DNA of 64,000 nucleotides from Cercospora beticola (lineage: Eukaryota; Ascomycota; Dothideomycetes; Mycosphaerellales; Mycosphaerellaceae): positions 1,302,001 through 1,366,000 of the forward strand of contig NC_088942.1 of the NCBI RefSeq assembly GCF_033473495.1, in the 5' to 3' direction. Below, piece after piece: positions 22,195-32,508 of the stretch. Both the position numbers and the translations under genes were made by a program. The notes below the pieces were generated by a model that saw nothing but the letters and a program-made list of their open reading frames with translations, was not told the origin of the DNA and did no database searches. Positions within the stretch are counted from its first letter, which is position 1; every line of letters begins with the position of its first letter.

Positions 22195-23481
22195 ATGACT
22201 GCGGCAACTGCGAGAAACCTGTTGACGCTCTGCGCCGGGCATTCAAATAGGTGTTTGTGTACCAGATCCTCGTCAAGACCTGCACTCTTCACTATCTATC
22301 GAAACTCAAGCAACTCCTTCCCTCATTCTCGCAAGACCTCAACTATGACACTTCAATCATTTCCCGCCAGCTTCGTTCGTGGCGGCACCTCCAACGGACT
22401 GGTCTTGAATCTAAAGGATCTTCCATCTTCAGATCCCACAAAATGGCAGCCGATTTTGTCCTCGGCCATGGGCTCTCCAGACTCGACAGGACGTCAACTC
22501 AACGGCGTTGGCTCCGGCGTGTCATCAACCAGCAAAGTCTGCATAGTTTCCGAGTCCGCTCGTGAAGACTGCGATGTGGACTTCACATTCGTCCAGGTCG
22601 GGATAAAAGACGGAAAGCTGGATCTTGCCGGCAACTGTGGCAACATGTCATCGATCGTTGGACCTTGGGCTCTGAACGAGGGTCTTCTCCGGACAGCCCT
22701 CCAGACGAGGAAAGATGAGAATGGTAATGAGGAAAATTTTGTGAATGTGAGAATCTTCAACACGAACACGAATAAAGTCATTCATGCCGAGTGCCCTGTG
22801 TTGGAAGATGGAACGTACAACCCATTTGGCGACTATGCAATTGATGGCGTGCCTGGGACGGGATCAAGAATCACTTTGAAATTTATCGACCCAGCTGGAG
22901 CCAAGACTGGAAAAGCTTTACCTACTGGGAACCCAATCGATACAATCCAACTCTCTGATGGAACAGAAGTAAGGGCCAGTCTGGTAGATGTGGCAAATCC
23001 TGGTGTATTCGTCCTTGCTTCAGATCTAGGCTTGCCAGGAGATATCGAACCGACGACTTTGGAAGCACACCAGAGCATTTTGACCCGTCTCGAAGAGATC
23101 AGACAAACAGGAGCGAAGATGATGGATATGGATCCTGAAGCGCAGACTGTGCCGAAGATCGTCCTCATCAGCAAGCCGGAGGCAGAAGCAGTCAGCTCGG
23201 GAATCCACATAGTCTGCCGTGCGCTGTCTATGCAGCAACCTCACAAGGCAGTGCCACTGACTCTGGCGCTCAATCTCGGGGCTGCTTGTCGTATGCCTGG
23301 GACTCTGCCGGCACTGACAGCAGTGAACGCTGAGGGCCGTGAGTCGCTAACAATCGCACATGCGAGCGGCAAACTTGAGGTGGGGAGCGTGTTTGAAGAT
23401 GGTCAAATTGAGAGCGCACTGCTGCATCGTACAGCCAGAGTTCTGATGAAAGGGGATGTCTTCTATTCAGCACAATCCTGA
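22195..23481 (+). CDS. PrpF/2-methylaconitate isomerase family protein
   Basis: Single exon, 428 residues. The first ATG adds about 50 residues rich in Ser, Arg and Leu with almost no acidic residues, a likely mitochondrial presequence. A second ATG at 22345 (MTLQSFPASFVRGG) would give a 378-residue cytosolic form. Family blocks are FVRGGTSNGLVLNL, GRQLNGVGSGVSSTSKVC, DLAGNCGNMSSIVGPWAL and, near the end, TIAHASGKLEVG. PrpF-like proteins share the diaminopimelate-epimerase fold and isomerise aconitate-type acids; in bacteria PrpF acts with AcnD in the 2-methylcitrate pathway. Fungi usually use a different methylcitrate dehydratase, so the substrate here may be another unsaturated tricarboxylate. 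No partner gene lies next to it. Confidence 0.9.
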   Translation: MTAATARNLLTLCAGHSNRCLCTRSSSRPALFTIYRNSSNSFPHSRKTSTMTLQSFPASFVRGGTSNGLVLNLKDLPSSDPTKWQPILSSAMGSPDSTGRQLNGVGSGVSSTSKVCIVSESAREDCDVDFTFVQVGIKDGKLDLAGNCGNMSSIVGPWALNEGLLRTALQTRKDENGNEENFVNVRIFNTNTNKVIHAECPVLEDGTYNPFGDYAIDGVPGTGSRITLKFIDPAGAKTGKALPTGNPIDTIQLSDGTEVRASLVDVANPGVFVLASDLGLPGDIEPTTLEAHQSILTRLEEIRQTGAKMMDMDPEAQTVPKIVLISKPEAEAVSSGIHIVCRALSMQQPHKAVPLTLALNLGAACRMPGTLPALTAVNAEGRESLTIAHASGKLEVGSVFEDGQIESALLHRTARVLMKGDVFYSAQS

Positions 23482-23822
23482 GCAACTCATAAGAAGAAAT
23501 CTCGATCTACTCAAGGGTGTAATATTCCGGCTGATCTCGGTGCGGAATTCAGTGAACAGTATGCCTCAGTATGCTACAGCTCGAACTCGTCACTGAACAG
23601 CGACGACGTTGTAATTGGTGCTCATTGAAAGCTTCCAGCTATCTTAGGCATTGTGGTCAATTATGCTTCAAATGGAAGCGACCGCACAGGGAAGGCCTGC
23701 TTGTACAAGGTTGACGTGGAGAGCAATTCCGGATGCCGGTTGTCCCGATGGTCTCAAGCACGCGCCTCTCAACACCGGCCTACATATGTTGTGAAAGAAG
23801 CCAATCCTTTGGAGACGGATTC
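23482..23822. other. Intergenic region
   Basis: It separates two genes on the same strand. An in-frame ATG at 23733 could extend the following gene, but otherwise nothing is seen. Confidence 0.6.
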
Positions 23823-25608
23823 ATGTCGTCTCCAACGACGTCAGCATTGAAATCTCCTTGGGCCATCCATCGACCACGAAGAGCGTCTCGCAGGCTTACG
23901 CTGGGCCTTGGGCTCTGTGCCATCGCCATGGCATACAAATTCTTGCCCTTCCTTCTGGCTATATTCGACCACACTCAAGCGACCCGATATGGCAACAATC
24001 ATGTCAGCGTCAGAAAGGATGAGCCACAAGTAGAGGCGAACTTTCCGGATCCTGGGGTAAAGCTGTTTTCACCAGCCTTTTTAGACGAACATAGCGTCCA
24101 ATCTGGGTTCAAGAATGGCACTACGGGACCTACGAGCGATGAAACATTGACAGATTTCTTGTCACTGCTAGACGAAAGGAATGACTGGTTTCACTGGCAA
24201 CCAGCCGAATATCTTTCGGAAGAAGGGAGATCAATCGACTTCGTCTATGTCTCTCAAGATCCCCAACCCCATACTTCGACCGACAGAGCTCGAATCTGGA
24301 TCCAGGGTGGCGTGCACGGGGACGAGCCCGCCGGAGATCAAGCTGTGCTTGCACTGCTGGGTGAATTGGACTCGAACAAAACGTGGACTACCTCTATTTT
24401 GGAGAAAGTAGACCTACTACTTCTACCAAGATACAACCCAGACGGCGAGGCGTATTTCCAACGACTGCTGGCTTCGAACTTCGATCCAAATCGCGACCAC
24501 ATCAAACTTGCAAGGCAACAAACTCGAGATATCAAGAAGACTTTCAGCAAATTCGACCCACACGTCGCTGTGGACCTTCACGAGTATTCTGCGAGACTGC
24601 AGTTACTTTCCCATGGAGAAGTCTATGTCCCACAAGCAGATGCAAGATTCAGCGCGGCGAAGAATCTTAACATCCATCCCGACATAAGCGCCTTGTCTGA
24701 GAAGCTCTACGCGCCAGCTATAGCGTCGAATCTTGAAGCTAATGGCCTGAGATGGGAGCCGTATGCTGCAATAGGGCCTGGTCGGAAACCCAACGAAACG
24801 ATATCATTTGTGGAGGCTGAAAGCGATGCAAAGATTGGGCGTAATGCGATGGGACTGATTCAGGTAAGTAATAACCTAGGAAGTGCACCTTCCCGGACAC
24901 ATTAACCGACTGGCTCCGTGCTTGCTGCAGGCAGTTTCATTCCTCTGCGAAACACGAGGAATCGGTATCGCTGACCAGGAGTTCGCGCGGCGCACCTACA
25001 GCGGACTGAGTATGCTGGAGAGCATCGTGCAGACCACAGCAGACCACGCCTCTGAAGTCCTAGAAACGATCACGAAGAGCGTCGAAGACTTCGTCCAAAG
25101 CAAGGAGCACATCGTGCTCACAGACCATGCAGTGAAAACACAAAACAACTGGACCTTCATAGAGCTCGATAGCGGAGATTTGGCTGAAGTCCTGATTGAC
25201 TTTTCCTCAACTACACCTACACGAGCGAACCTCACAAGGCCGAGACCCGAAGCGTATCTCATTCCTCGAACATGGGCTGAACTTGCTGAGAAGCTGCGGG
25301 TATCCGGACTCGAAGTTGAGACGCTGCCGGACGCGTTTCACGGGACTGTTGAGGCTCTGACGATAGAGACGTCGAAGTTCGTGGAGCCAGTGTCGTACTA
25401 TGAGGGTGCAATTCCAGTCAGAGTGACAACAAATTCCACTATGAGGGAAATTTCGCTTCCGAAGGGGAGCTTTCGAATTAGCACGAGGCAGAAGAATGCT
25501 GCCCTTGCGTTTGCTGCTCTGGAGCCAGAGGTCATTGATTCGTACGTCAGTGTCAACATCATACCGCTTGAAGAAGGAGACGAATATCCCATATTCAGAG
25601 TGCTGTGA
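23823..25608 (+). CDS. M14 family zinc carboxypeptidase with N-terminal membrane anchor
   Basis: Exons are 23823..24863 and 24931..25608, joined through a 67-nt intron (GTAAGT, CTGCAG), 572 residues. A single hydrophobic stretch near residues 22-45 (LTLGLGLCAIAMAYKFLPFLLAIF), preceded by Arg residues, looks like a signal anchor. The metallopeptidase blocks follow: GGVHGDEPAGD with zinc ligands His165 and Glu168, LLLPRYNPDG, and DLHEYSAR with the third ligand His253. SFVEAESDAKIGRNAMGL and the second exon start FLCETRGIGI complete the core. The C-terminal 200 residues are less typical and may be a beta-rich domain. It probably removes C-terminal residues from peptides in the secretory pathway or at the surface; specificity is not evident. 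An upstream ATG at 23733 would lengthen the cytosolic end by 30 residues. Confidence 0.9.
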
Positions 25609-25766
25609 TCTAGAGAATCAATGCGCGAGGAAGTCCAGCGGCTCATCTGAGATGTGCTCTACTCAGCCAACTCCAATACATCGCACAGACTGAAGATCTT
25701 GCTCCAAAAAAGCAAGCAAAACCTTCGCTGTTGATAGTCACCATTGTTGGCTGGGGTAAAAGGCTC

Positions 25767-26994
25767 CTATGAGAAGTATGTCTCGGCATGCGGCAATTCG
25801 AAATCGTCGCTGAGTGGTATTGGCTTGCCGGAGTTGCCTTTTTTCACTGGCTTCACTGGGAGCAAGGGTTTCCGATCCGCGTCGTTCTCGCCAGAGGTGC
25901 CGAGAGCTCGATTCGTAGGCTTTGCGTCCTGGCTGGTTGGTAGAGGCGCCGCGGCTGGCTGCAGTTCTTCAGCCGGACTCCCAAGGAGAGGTGGCTTCAC
26001 TCTGAAAGCCGCGGCAACGTCTTTGAGCTGCAGCATATAGAGACCCTGGTACTCCGGGTCCGATACCAGCTGTTCGAGAAACGAGCGGCCCGATTCGAAA
26101 ACGTGCTCCACATGTTTGCTGTATTCGGAGCTTTTTCCACCTCCGACGTGTGTGGTGATGCGCACTGGGCGGCCATCTCGTACCTTAAGGAGGCTCAAGG
26201 TCAGCGTCATATTGATGTGATCCAGCGCAACGCAGTAAGGACAGGTCACCGTGGCTACCTCTGAATGCAACTACCTCTGTGTGCAAGCGCCTAACCGGAT
26301 TGGTTCTCGATCAATGGAAAGCTTTTGTTTTTGGCTTAGCGACCTGCGCTTGCATTAAGAGGTAGGTGCATTCAGAGGTTGCCACGGTTAGAGATGCCCT
26401 CACGTTGCCCAAATGTATTGTGCGGGAACGATGAGAGACGTCATAACTTACCGAAAGCATTGCAAAACGATCGCTTCCAGTGCGATCTCGCTTTTCGACG
26501 GCACTCATCATACAGAAGTCGACGTTTTTGAGCCTGATCATCCTTGGAGAGCGTGTGGCGAGTAAACCAGTCACAACGGAACTCAGATCGAGATTGCCGA
26601 GACGCCTATAGCGAGTGTCTTTCTCGGAGATGTACTCAGCTCTCGTTCCATGAGAAGAGCAGAATGATATGCCCAGAAATGTCGATTTGACCTCTGCCAC
26701 GAAAGTGTTGATAGCGAACCAGACTGGAAGTGACTCTTGTCGCAGCTGATTTGATGCTCTGGCAAGTGCTGGCGTTACAAAGTTGCGAAGGCGCTGGACG
26801 AAAGGTTCTCGAAGTGCATATTCGTAAACGCAAAGGCGCACCTCGGGAGGAAGGTCCAGAAAGGGAAAGGTTTTTGCAGCTGGCACTGTCCTCAACTCCT
26901 CACATCGAGTCGGAAACACTCTCTCGGGCGCTCGAAACCTTCGCTCCAGTCTGCGTAGTTCTTGGAATGTCGCCGTCCTGTGTCGTATTGACAC
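25767..26994 (-). CDS. 2EXR/F-box-like fungal protein with an element-bearing intron
   Basis: Proposed exons are 26452..26994 and 25767..26183, 319 residues. The N-terminal part has the motif FPFLDLPPEVRLCVYEYAL, followed by LARASNQLRQESLPVWFAINTF. This is the 2EXR/F-box-like arrangement common in Dothideomycetes. A GTAAGT donor follows codon 181 (FAMLS), and the frame resumes at VRDGRPVRITTHVGGG with a downstream Ser/Pro/Lys-rich tail. The 268-nt intron is unusually long because it holds a 141-bp inverted-repeat element (26248-26388). Without splicing the protein would end in about 19 residues encoded by that element. The acceptor (TTAAG at 26184, branch CTGAC) is not a perfect consensus; neighbouring choices change only a few residues. 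Function unknown; possible substrate adaptor. Confidence 0.7.
26248..26388. mobile_element. MITE-like inverted-repeat element, copy 1
   Basis: The element is 141 bp long, starting ACCGTGGCTACCTCTGAATG and ending as its near-inverse (CATTCAGAGGTTGCCACGGT). The imperfect terminal inverted repeats are about 44 bp. A second copy of the same length lies at 31819-31959. There is no coding capacity and no clear target-site duplication; both copies are flanked by GTC on the left and TA on the right. It lies in the intron of the 2EXR-like gene. Confidence 0.85.
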
Positions 26995-27648
26995 ACGTCA
27001 GCTCAGTGTCGGCAAGGCGGATCTTGCGGAGTCGAATCCGCCATTATGCATTTTAGCTGAATGATCAGCAAAAGAAGCAGACTTACGCTGCATCATCGTC
27101 CATCGAACTTCTGGCCCCAGCTTTCAGATAGGCTTCTGTGTGATATCCGCTTGTGTACTCGGCTTTCGTCCTCTTAAACCATTGTACCCGGTCTGGTGGC
27201 GAAGTTGTGAGGACAGGAGCAAGAACAACTGGCGCAATTGCCGATCCGGTTGCACAACACTTGCATGACTTGCATGGGATGGCCTGCGAGCAGAGAACCA
27301 TGGCCGATCGGTGCGTTGTGATGTGCCGTGATGTAGTGGCGGAAGTGGAGGCGTTTGAAGTGAGACAGCGAGAGGTCCACGCGCAGAGTGGGGCCTTCCC
27401 CAACCTATACAACTGACTTGGACACGAGCCAGGTGCGCCAACACGTGACGCGCCTCCAAAGTGCAACCTTCCTCACTTCAGCGGCGCAATTTCTTTCGGA
27501 CATCGATCGTACTTTCACTCACAAGACCACAAGACAGCATTTGGCAGCTGAGATGTACTCGTGCCAGAAAAATTTACAGAGTGCAGCGGTGCCTAGTAAT
27601 CTCGTTCGCAACGCATAGCTCGCGGATAGCACTGCACGATCAGCTGGT
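26995..27648. other. Intergenic region with a doubtful small ORF
   Basis: On the minus strand, the frame 27083..27301 starts MVLCSQAIPCKSCKCCATGS and encodes 72 residues. A perfect GTAAGT donor lies in its last codons. The cysteine cluster is suggestive of metal binding, but the opposite strand is also open and I recognise no family. A 7-bp-stem hairpin (GGCGGAT/ATCCGCC) lies at about 27016-27042. Confidence 0.3.
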
Positions 27649-28687
27649 CTATGACCAAACGTCTTCTGCCGGTATCGCATACTTCTTCCATTGAGACGAC
27701 CGCACATAACCCAGATCAAACCCCAATCTTTCTAATATCCCTTCCATCACGCATCCGACTGCATTTTCTTCGTCCTCACGCCACTTCAATCGGCCCCATT
27801 CTTCGTCAGATTGATCGTCCTCCCTGAATTCACACACCGCGAAGTCAAGCATAACAACCCTCCGCTCGTGGCCGTCAGGAACTTGTTCATTGACCACAAA
27901 GTTCGAAGGCCGTACATCGCTGTTCAGGAACCCCAGGCTTGAATAAGCGCGCACGTTTTGTACAGCTTGCTCCACGATGCGCTGCCAGCTTTGCCGAGGA
28001 ATGACGTCCGTCATAGTTGAGAGCGTTGGGCCAGGGATGTATTCGAGCGAAATCCCGGGAATACTTAGGAGGTCGCTGTCCTGCTCGAGGGGCTCGCCCA
28101 AATTGCTCTGTTCCAGAGGCAGAGAGACTGCAGAGTATAGTCTTGGTATCTGCTTGCCTTGAAGTGTTTTCATGACGTCGTAGGCTTTGGTCTCGTCGGA
28201 AAACAGGTCGGAGCACTTGTCATGGAGGTAGGCTTCGTTTTCTGCTGTGGACCAACCTTCTTCGGGTTCTTCGAAGTCGATGCTATCATCGTTCAATTTT
28301 CGAACGAACTCGGCTGCTTCTCCATTCTTGATTATGTCGATGTATGCCTCTTCTGTGGCCGCGGTCCAGGGTTCAATTTTCGACTCTTTACGGAGCTGAC
28401 TTGCAAAGCGGCGGTCGTAAAGCTTTAATATCGCTTTCGCAGGTTCGATGGGCGAGTCTGTGATGCCCAAGTCGCTGGCATTGATCTCGACCGTAGCTAC
28501 GCAGGATAGCGTGAAAGGTTCGTATAGCTGTATGATCTTAGCCTGGAGGGTGCGAGGAGCGTTGTCAAGGGAGTTGGTGTGCAGACTGAGGATGTCGCCG
28601 ACGGCATACGACTTTCTGTTGATCTGAAGTCAGAACACAGCTTGCCTTACCATTGCAACTCACTTACTGATGCGTATCGGTAGCCAT
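27649..28687 (-). CDS. Protein-kinase-like fold protein, probably inactive
   Basis: Proposed exons are 28668..28687 and 27649..28615, 328 residues. The tiny first exon (MATDTH) is joined by a 52-nt intron (GTAAGT, TCTGAC, ACAG) to SYAVGDILSLHTNSL; without it the long frame has no good start. The fold resembles fungal kinase-like proteins: an N-lobe with ILKLYDRRFASQLRK, then GISLEYIPGPTLS, a catalytic-loop-like GFLNSDVRPSNFVV and MLDFAVCEFRE. The HRD motif is replaced by NSD and the DFG motif by DFA, although both Asp residues remain. The loss of Gly in DFG and of canonical glycine-loop residues makes normal kinase activity uncertain. Such genes are numerous in Dothideomycetes and Eurotiomycetes. 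Substrate unknown. Confidence 0.8.
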
Positions 28688-29810
28688 TGTGGGCGGGAGA
28701 AAGGTTCGTGTGCGCTGGCAACAAAGATGGCGTCGCGTTGCGACCGGACCTGCAGACAGTTTGGCACGACGTTCAGCTGATCGCGACTGCCATTTGTAAT
28801 TGTAGGCATCCAGTGCTGCTGACATGACTCATCTGGTATCTTTTCCCTAGCAGGTGCCGGTTCCAGGCACGCAAAAAGAATGGAAGCAGCCTTCGAGCAC
28901 CACACCGTACCACGGACGAGCAAAAGGCAAAACGAACAACACTGGGGATTCCCACGTGGTCACCCACCGTAGTACTAATCCAGCGATTACGTGCTTATAT
29001 ATGGCAGAGCGGACGGGATGCCTAGCTTTCACGTATCTGTGGTCGTTCGTGCTGGACATCAATCTTTTTGGGTCCATGTACCTTACCTACTGCCCGCTGC
29101 AGGTTCACACAGCGGGCGGGTGCCTCGGCCGCCCTTGTCCAAGCTCCTGGTGGTCGGTTTGCCGTCACTGCGGACGTGCATCGACAGAGGCCTCGCTGCA
29201 GCAGTATCGAAGTATTGGTTGAGCATGAGCTTGAACCGGAGCAGGATCACAAGTTTGCCGGCAAGTGATCAAGCTCTGACCTCACCCGGGCTTCGAAGTG
29301 AGCGGGTGTGTAGACTCACTCTTGGCGAGGCAGCTCAACTCCATGCTTGAGGAACCACTCCAGCCGCCAGTCTTCCAGATCGGCCAGTGATTGCACGCTG
29401 GAGGGTTCTGGAGAAGCGATGAGACTGGCAGACGGCCCTGAATCTCGAACAGCTACCAGACTTGCTTTCTTGCCCGGTTCTAAATAGAGATTGGGCGAAG
29501 TGCAATTGCAGATTAGAATCTCCAGTACCATCGAGGTAACTCATGTCGTTCAGATCGGGCAGTACTGTAATCGAGCAATTGAAGCCCGCCGGAATGCAGA
29601 ACAGAGACTCAGACTTTAGTCTCCACATTCTTCATCAGAAATGTTCGGCTTTCTGCGCTCCTAGTATCTCCGTTGTGTCGAGCGTGCCCGGGAATTTCTG
29701 TCTCGATCAGCGTTGCAGGCGCGAAATCGAGGTCGCGTGGAGAATTAGCAAAGTGTGGACGTTCCAAAGTCCCCGATTTGCTGTTTCAAAGTAGGCGAGG
29801 CCGGAGTCCA
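28688..29810. other. Intergenic region
   Basis: It lies between the kinase-like gene and the 3' end of the folylpolyglutamate synthase gene. Short frames overlap on both strands; none has support. A TATATATGG motif occurs at about 28998 on the plus strand without a recognised gene behind it. Confidence 0.5.
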
Positions 29811-31636
29811 TCATATTTCAGCGCTACCTGATTGAAGCACACGCAACGCGGGACCGACCAAATGCTGACTGCCGGTAATGAGTGTCTGCATCCCTCTGCC
29901 ATCCTGATTGCCCAGTACCTTTGCGCGTTCCATTGCTTTCTGAATGAAGGGCTCGTCCCAGATTTGTGTATCTGGCAGAATCTTGGTCCATACTTCGTGA
30001 AACAGGCCAGAATCCTCGGTGGTCGTCCTGCTCGTTGGCTCCTGTGACTCGGCATAGGTGCTGAATATCACATGGCTGATAGACGCACTCGAATCTCTCA
30101 GCGCGATCGCGAGGTTCTCCAGTAGTGCGGCCGTATCACGAAGCTCATTGATGTGGCTGAATATCAGGATGCGTACAGGGTCGGCGTCACTCTGCTGCAT
30201 CCTCTGACCGGCGTCCGCGAACCACTGTGCTGCGATGGCCACACTCATGTCGTTATGCGCAGAGTCCAGAAACCATGTGCTGTCAGCATCACGAACGATC
30301 TGGAAGCGACCAGGCCACGCAAATTGCTCAATGCCAGCGGCAATGTCATTGGCAGTCAACCCTACCTCTGATCGGCCAGAGCCCAAACTTTTTTCTAGAA
30401 ATTGTTCGGATATTGCAACCGCCAAAGATGCATTCTTTCTTCGAACAGAAGGCTCCAGCTTGAGCGAGTCTCTCGGTAAGCGAACATCGTCAATGCCCAC
30501 GAATGTGATCTGCTGACCTTTTGCGGCAGCCCTTTCATCCAGAATCGCGGCAGGCTGGGGATCCTGCATGGTCGACAGAGCCACCGCTCCGGTCTTGTAG
30601 ATTCCAGACTTGTGCCAGGCAATGTTCTCAATAGTAGGGCCCAGCATATCAATGTGGTCCATTCCGAGTGTCGTGACAGCTGTCACTAAAGGGCTCTTGA
30701 TAACATTTGTAGCATCGTATTCGCCGCCGTTATGAGTCTCGAGAATGGTGACATCAACCTTTTCCCGAATGAAGACGTGAAAAGCGAGTAACGCCCAGAG
30801 TTGAAGCAATCGTGGCCCTCGATCGATGGGCAACTTTTGTGGATCGTACTCTGTCGCAAGTTGAGGGAGCAAGTCGTACACCTCGAAGAAGTATTTGGCA
30901 AGGACTGCTGGTGCTAGTGGCTCGGAGTTGATGCGTATCCGCTCCTCAGGTTTCATCAAATGTGGAGAGGTGTAAAGACCAGTTTTCTTTGGAAAGCCTG
31001 TGCGAGTGCCGTGCGATCGGAGAATGCATTCGGCAAATGCACACGTACTTCCTTTGCCTTTCGTGCCAGCCACATGGATGATGTTCAAGGAATTGATATT
31101 TTCGTCCTGTTCCACGAAGTATGAGCTGACAATTTCTGGGGCCGGCATCAGATCGGACATACACTGTGGCCAAGCATTCGCAGCCATTCAGACATGCCTA
31201 CAATGCTCGGAGTTCCTCTGAGGTCGGGCGTGTCCTGCGGTTTTCCGATCACTGTTGCAATTGTCGTGTTGGAGGCTTGCGGTCTTGCATGTCTTTTGCG
31301 ACTGGAAATGACTCTCAAAGCATCCTATACCGCTCTGTGAGCACAAAATTTTGTCCTGTGAGCGAATAAGCGTACTTCGTATGTTCGCTCCACGGCTTGA
31401 TCAGAGCAATGGGGAGGAGCGGATCTCGCCATGGCCTCAGATGGCCCAGATCTACCGTTTGCAGATTTACTCAGCAGTCTGCGCCCCCTCACAGCGCTTC
31501 GTGATTGTTGAACGGCTCCGATGCAGCACGTCCTGTGGAATTGGAAGAGAGAGGCCGTCGCGAAGGCGCAGGATCGTGTCTTTGCACGACTTCGGACTAC
31601 AGAGATGGCATTTGTAGCAGTCTTCCGACTCGCCAT
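29811..31636 (-). CDS. Folylpolyglutamate synthase (mitochondrial/cytosolic)
   Basis: Three exons: 31376..31636, 31163..31324 and 29811..31106, 572 residues. The two short introns (51 and 56 nt) restore the conserved N-terminus. VERTYE joins DALRVISSRKR, and GMSEWLRMLGHS joins DENINSLNIIHVAG. The largest frame alone starts inside intron 2 and lacks this part. The ATP P-loop is GTKGKGST (about residue 155). The next blocks are SPHLMKPEERIRIN, THNGGEYDATN and TLGMDHIDMLG (Mur-ligase fold). The enzyme adds glutamates to folates, trapping them in cytosol and mitochondria and making them good cofactors. The Arg/Ser-rich leader from MASRKTATNAIS suggests mitochondrial import; a later ATG (MARSAPP) could give a cytosolic form. 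It corresponds to the yeast MET7 function. A 141-bp element lies about 180 bp upstream. Confidence 0.92.
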
Positions 31637-32508
31637 CAACAGGCTTCTCAGGGGTCGGAGCGATCCTGTGCGGAGCGGTTGGCAGGGATGGATGGAAACA
31701 TTCACGATGTTGAGCTGGCAGCCACGTCCTCCGGGTACGAGGTGTTCTTGGCATCGGCTAGCTCGGATACAACCAGGACGAGCAATGCCTTGAGCATGAC
31801 TGTAACGAGCGGGGAGTCACCGTGGATACCTATGAATGCAACGACCTCTGAGTGCAACCGCCTAACTAGATTGGCTCTCGATCCATGATAAGCTTTGAAG
31901 GTTGGCTTAGCGACCTGCGTTTGCACTCAGAGGTAGTTGCATTCAGAGACAGCCACGGTTATGCGAAGCAGCGACATCACACATGAAGTAGACGAACCGA
32001 GCTATCTCTCATGGTTGAGCTGAATCTTGAGTGAGTTTGTTCAACAATCAACCAACGATCCTCGGCCAGAACTATCTCCATCTCATACCCTTCGACTTCG
32101 GCAGCCACTTTTGCGACCGCGTTGTGACTACTACTTGACCGGTCATCGAGCAGGCAGGCAGGCATCTCGGGCATGGGTGGTGCCTCGTGATAGAGCTCTG
32201 TGCCTGTAACTCTGCCGGACGAGAGGTGGCCCCTCTGAAGATGGGAGTGAAGCTTAATGCAGATGTCCACGAGTTCATATTCTGACTCGGTCATGCTGAT
32301 ATACTCGCGAAAGGCGTTCTCGGCAGTGTTTGCAGTGAGGTCTCTACCTCATTTGTAGTGTTCATACCATACCAGTCTCCTTGGAACACACGAATCTGCA
32401 ATTCTTGGGTTCTTCATTCAGCACGATTCCTCTTCCCTTTGGCCAACCCCGAACTCCAAAACTCCATCGCTATGACTTCAAGGCCCGCAGATGCCCGCAA
32501 ATATCCCC
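31637..32508. other. Intergenic region with element and a weak ORF
   Basis: It holds copy 2 of the 141-bp element. Beyond it, on the minus strand, a 105-codon ATG frame (31977..32294, beginning MTESEYELVDICIKLHS) has coding-like composition but no domain; it could be a gene fragment. Nothing else is supported. Confidence 0.4.
31819..31959. mobile_element. MITE-like inverted-repeat element, copy 2
   Basis: The element is 141 bp, collinear with copy 1 at 26248-26388. It starts ACCGTGGATACC, shares the internal block TTGGCTTAGCGACCTGCG and ends CAGCCACGGT. Its inner right repeat (CTCTGAGTGCAA) is closer to its left repeat than in copy 1. It lies in the upstream region of the folylpolyglutamate synthase gene. 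Confidence 0.85.

Noticed and set aside
31141..31200. Apparent frameshift at the start of folylpolyglutamate synthase
   Set aside because: A 56-nt intron with GTATGT donor and ACAG acceptor joins the two phases and restores the family sequence.
31702..31926. A 74-codon minus-strand frame as a gene
   Set aside because: Its first half is the 141-bp element and the rest is the leader of the folate gene; similarity to the end of the 2EXR-like frame comes only from the shared element.
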